Part shown: positions 63,100-63,242 of the stretch, one piece after another
Layout of the letters: the number at the start of each line of letters is the position of its first letter
Numbering within the stretch: position 1 is the stretch's first letter
NCBI RefSeq assembly: GCF_030693625.1
Contig: NZ_JAUYAF010000085.1
Span: forward strand, 1 to 63,242
Reading direction: 5' to 3'
Length of the DNA stretch: 63,242 nt
DNA from: Phenylobacterium sp.
GTDB taxonomy: Bacteria > Pseudomonadota > Alphaproteobacteria > Caulobacterales > Caulobacteraceae
Notes under the pieces: generated by a model
The model's database searches: none
Seen by the model: only the letters and a program-made list of their open reading frames with translations
What the model was told of the DNA's origin: nothing
Translations under genes and position numbers: made by a program

Positions 63100-63242
63100 A
63101 TGATGACCGGCTTCAAGGACCTTAAGACCCTCTTGATCACCTCGCTCAGCGCGGTGGCGCTGGCGTCCTGCGGCGGTGGCGGCAACGCGCCGGCGTCACC
63201 TGGCGAGGCCACGGGCGGCGGCACAGGCGGCGGCACGGGCGG
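63100..63242 (+). CDS. Predicted lipoprotein, cut by right edge
   Basis: Begins MMTGFKDLKTLLITS and has a lipobox LASC followed by a Gly-rich linker (GGGG, then repeated GGGTGGGTG). The frame is open to the edge, so size and family are unknown. The first ATG (63100) or the second (63103) may be used; GGAG is just upstream. Confidence 0.7.
   Translation, partial: MMTGFKDLKTLLITSLSAVALASCGGGGNAPASPGEATGGGTGGGTG

Overview
The window looks like chromosome from a Caulobacterales alphaproteobacterium, probably Phenylobacterium or a close Caulobacter relative. The evidence is high GC, a flm-type pseudaminic acid (flagellin sugar) locus, a UrcA-family protein, a dnaG-rpoD pair whose primase has lost its zinc ligands, and a long rpoD with acidic insertions. 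The genus is an inference from gene content. I see no transposase, integrase, phage gene or CRISPR array; the only RNA gene is one CAU tRNA.

Layout. 1-11 kb: trxB (cut by the left edge), a GPH-type sugar transporter, pseI and pseG with an unassigned FAD protein between them, two SDR oxidoreductases, an ELM1-like protein with a GNAT, greA, a GST and a small P-loop kinase. 11-24 kb: an Nramp-like transporter with altered metal-site motifs, carB, a cold-shock protein, a TPR-methyltransferase, an ECF sigma / anti-sigma / fasciclin set, a PEP-mutase-like enzyme divergent from a LysR regulator, and carA. 24-33 kb: a PAS-DHp-REC protein without an ATPase domain, a HAD hydrolase, an ECF41 operon headed by an exact ECF41 promoter, then dnaG and rpoD. 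33-42 kb: small accessory genes (2OG oxygenase, FlgC-like mini-protein, ArsR with DUF899, serine hydrolase, esterase, M23 peptidase, sulfotransferase), panD, and a nested inverted repeat at 38.6-38.8 kb. 42-46.6 kb: the tRNA, then ubiT-ubiU-ubiV (oxygen-independent ubiquinone synthesis) ending in an FAD oxidoreductase whose frame runs antisense into the tRNA.

50.5-62.7 kb is the most interesting region, a sulfide / sulfane-sulfur island. It holds an ETHE1/Blh-like MBL hydrolase divergent from a TauE/SafE exporter, two SAM methyltransferases, and a large divergent cluster. The leftward arm is ArsR, rhodanese, RND adaptor, RND pump and a second ArsR. The rightward arm is sulfide:quinone oxidoreductase, two tiny coupled ORFs, DUF2892 and TolC. 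Both ArsR proteins carry a cysteine pair of the SqrR/BigR persulfide-sensor kind, and AT-rich ATGCG-containing dyads lie at three promoters. I infer a persulfide-responsive system that couples sulfide oxidation to a complete RND tripartite pump; the pump's substrate is unknown.

All calls come from reading sequence and translations; no database search was run.
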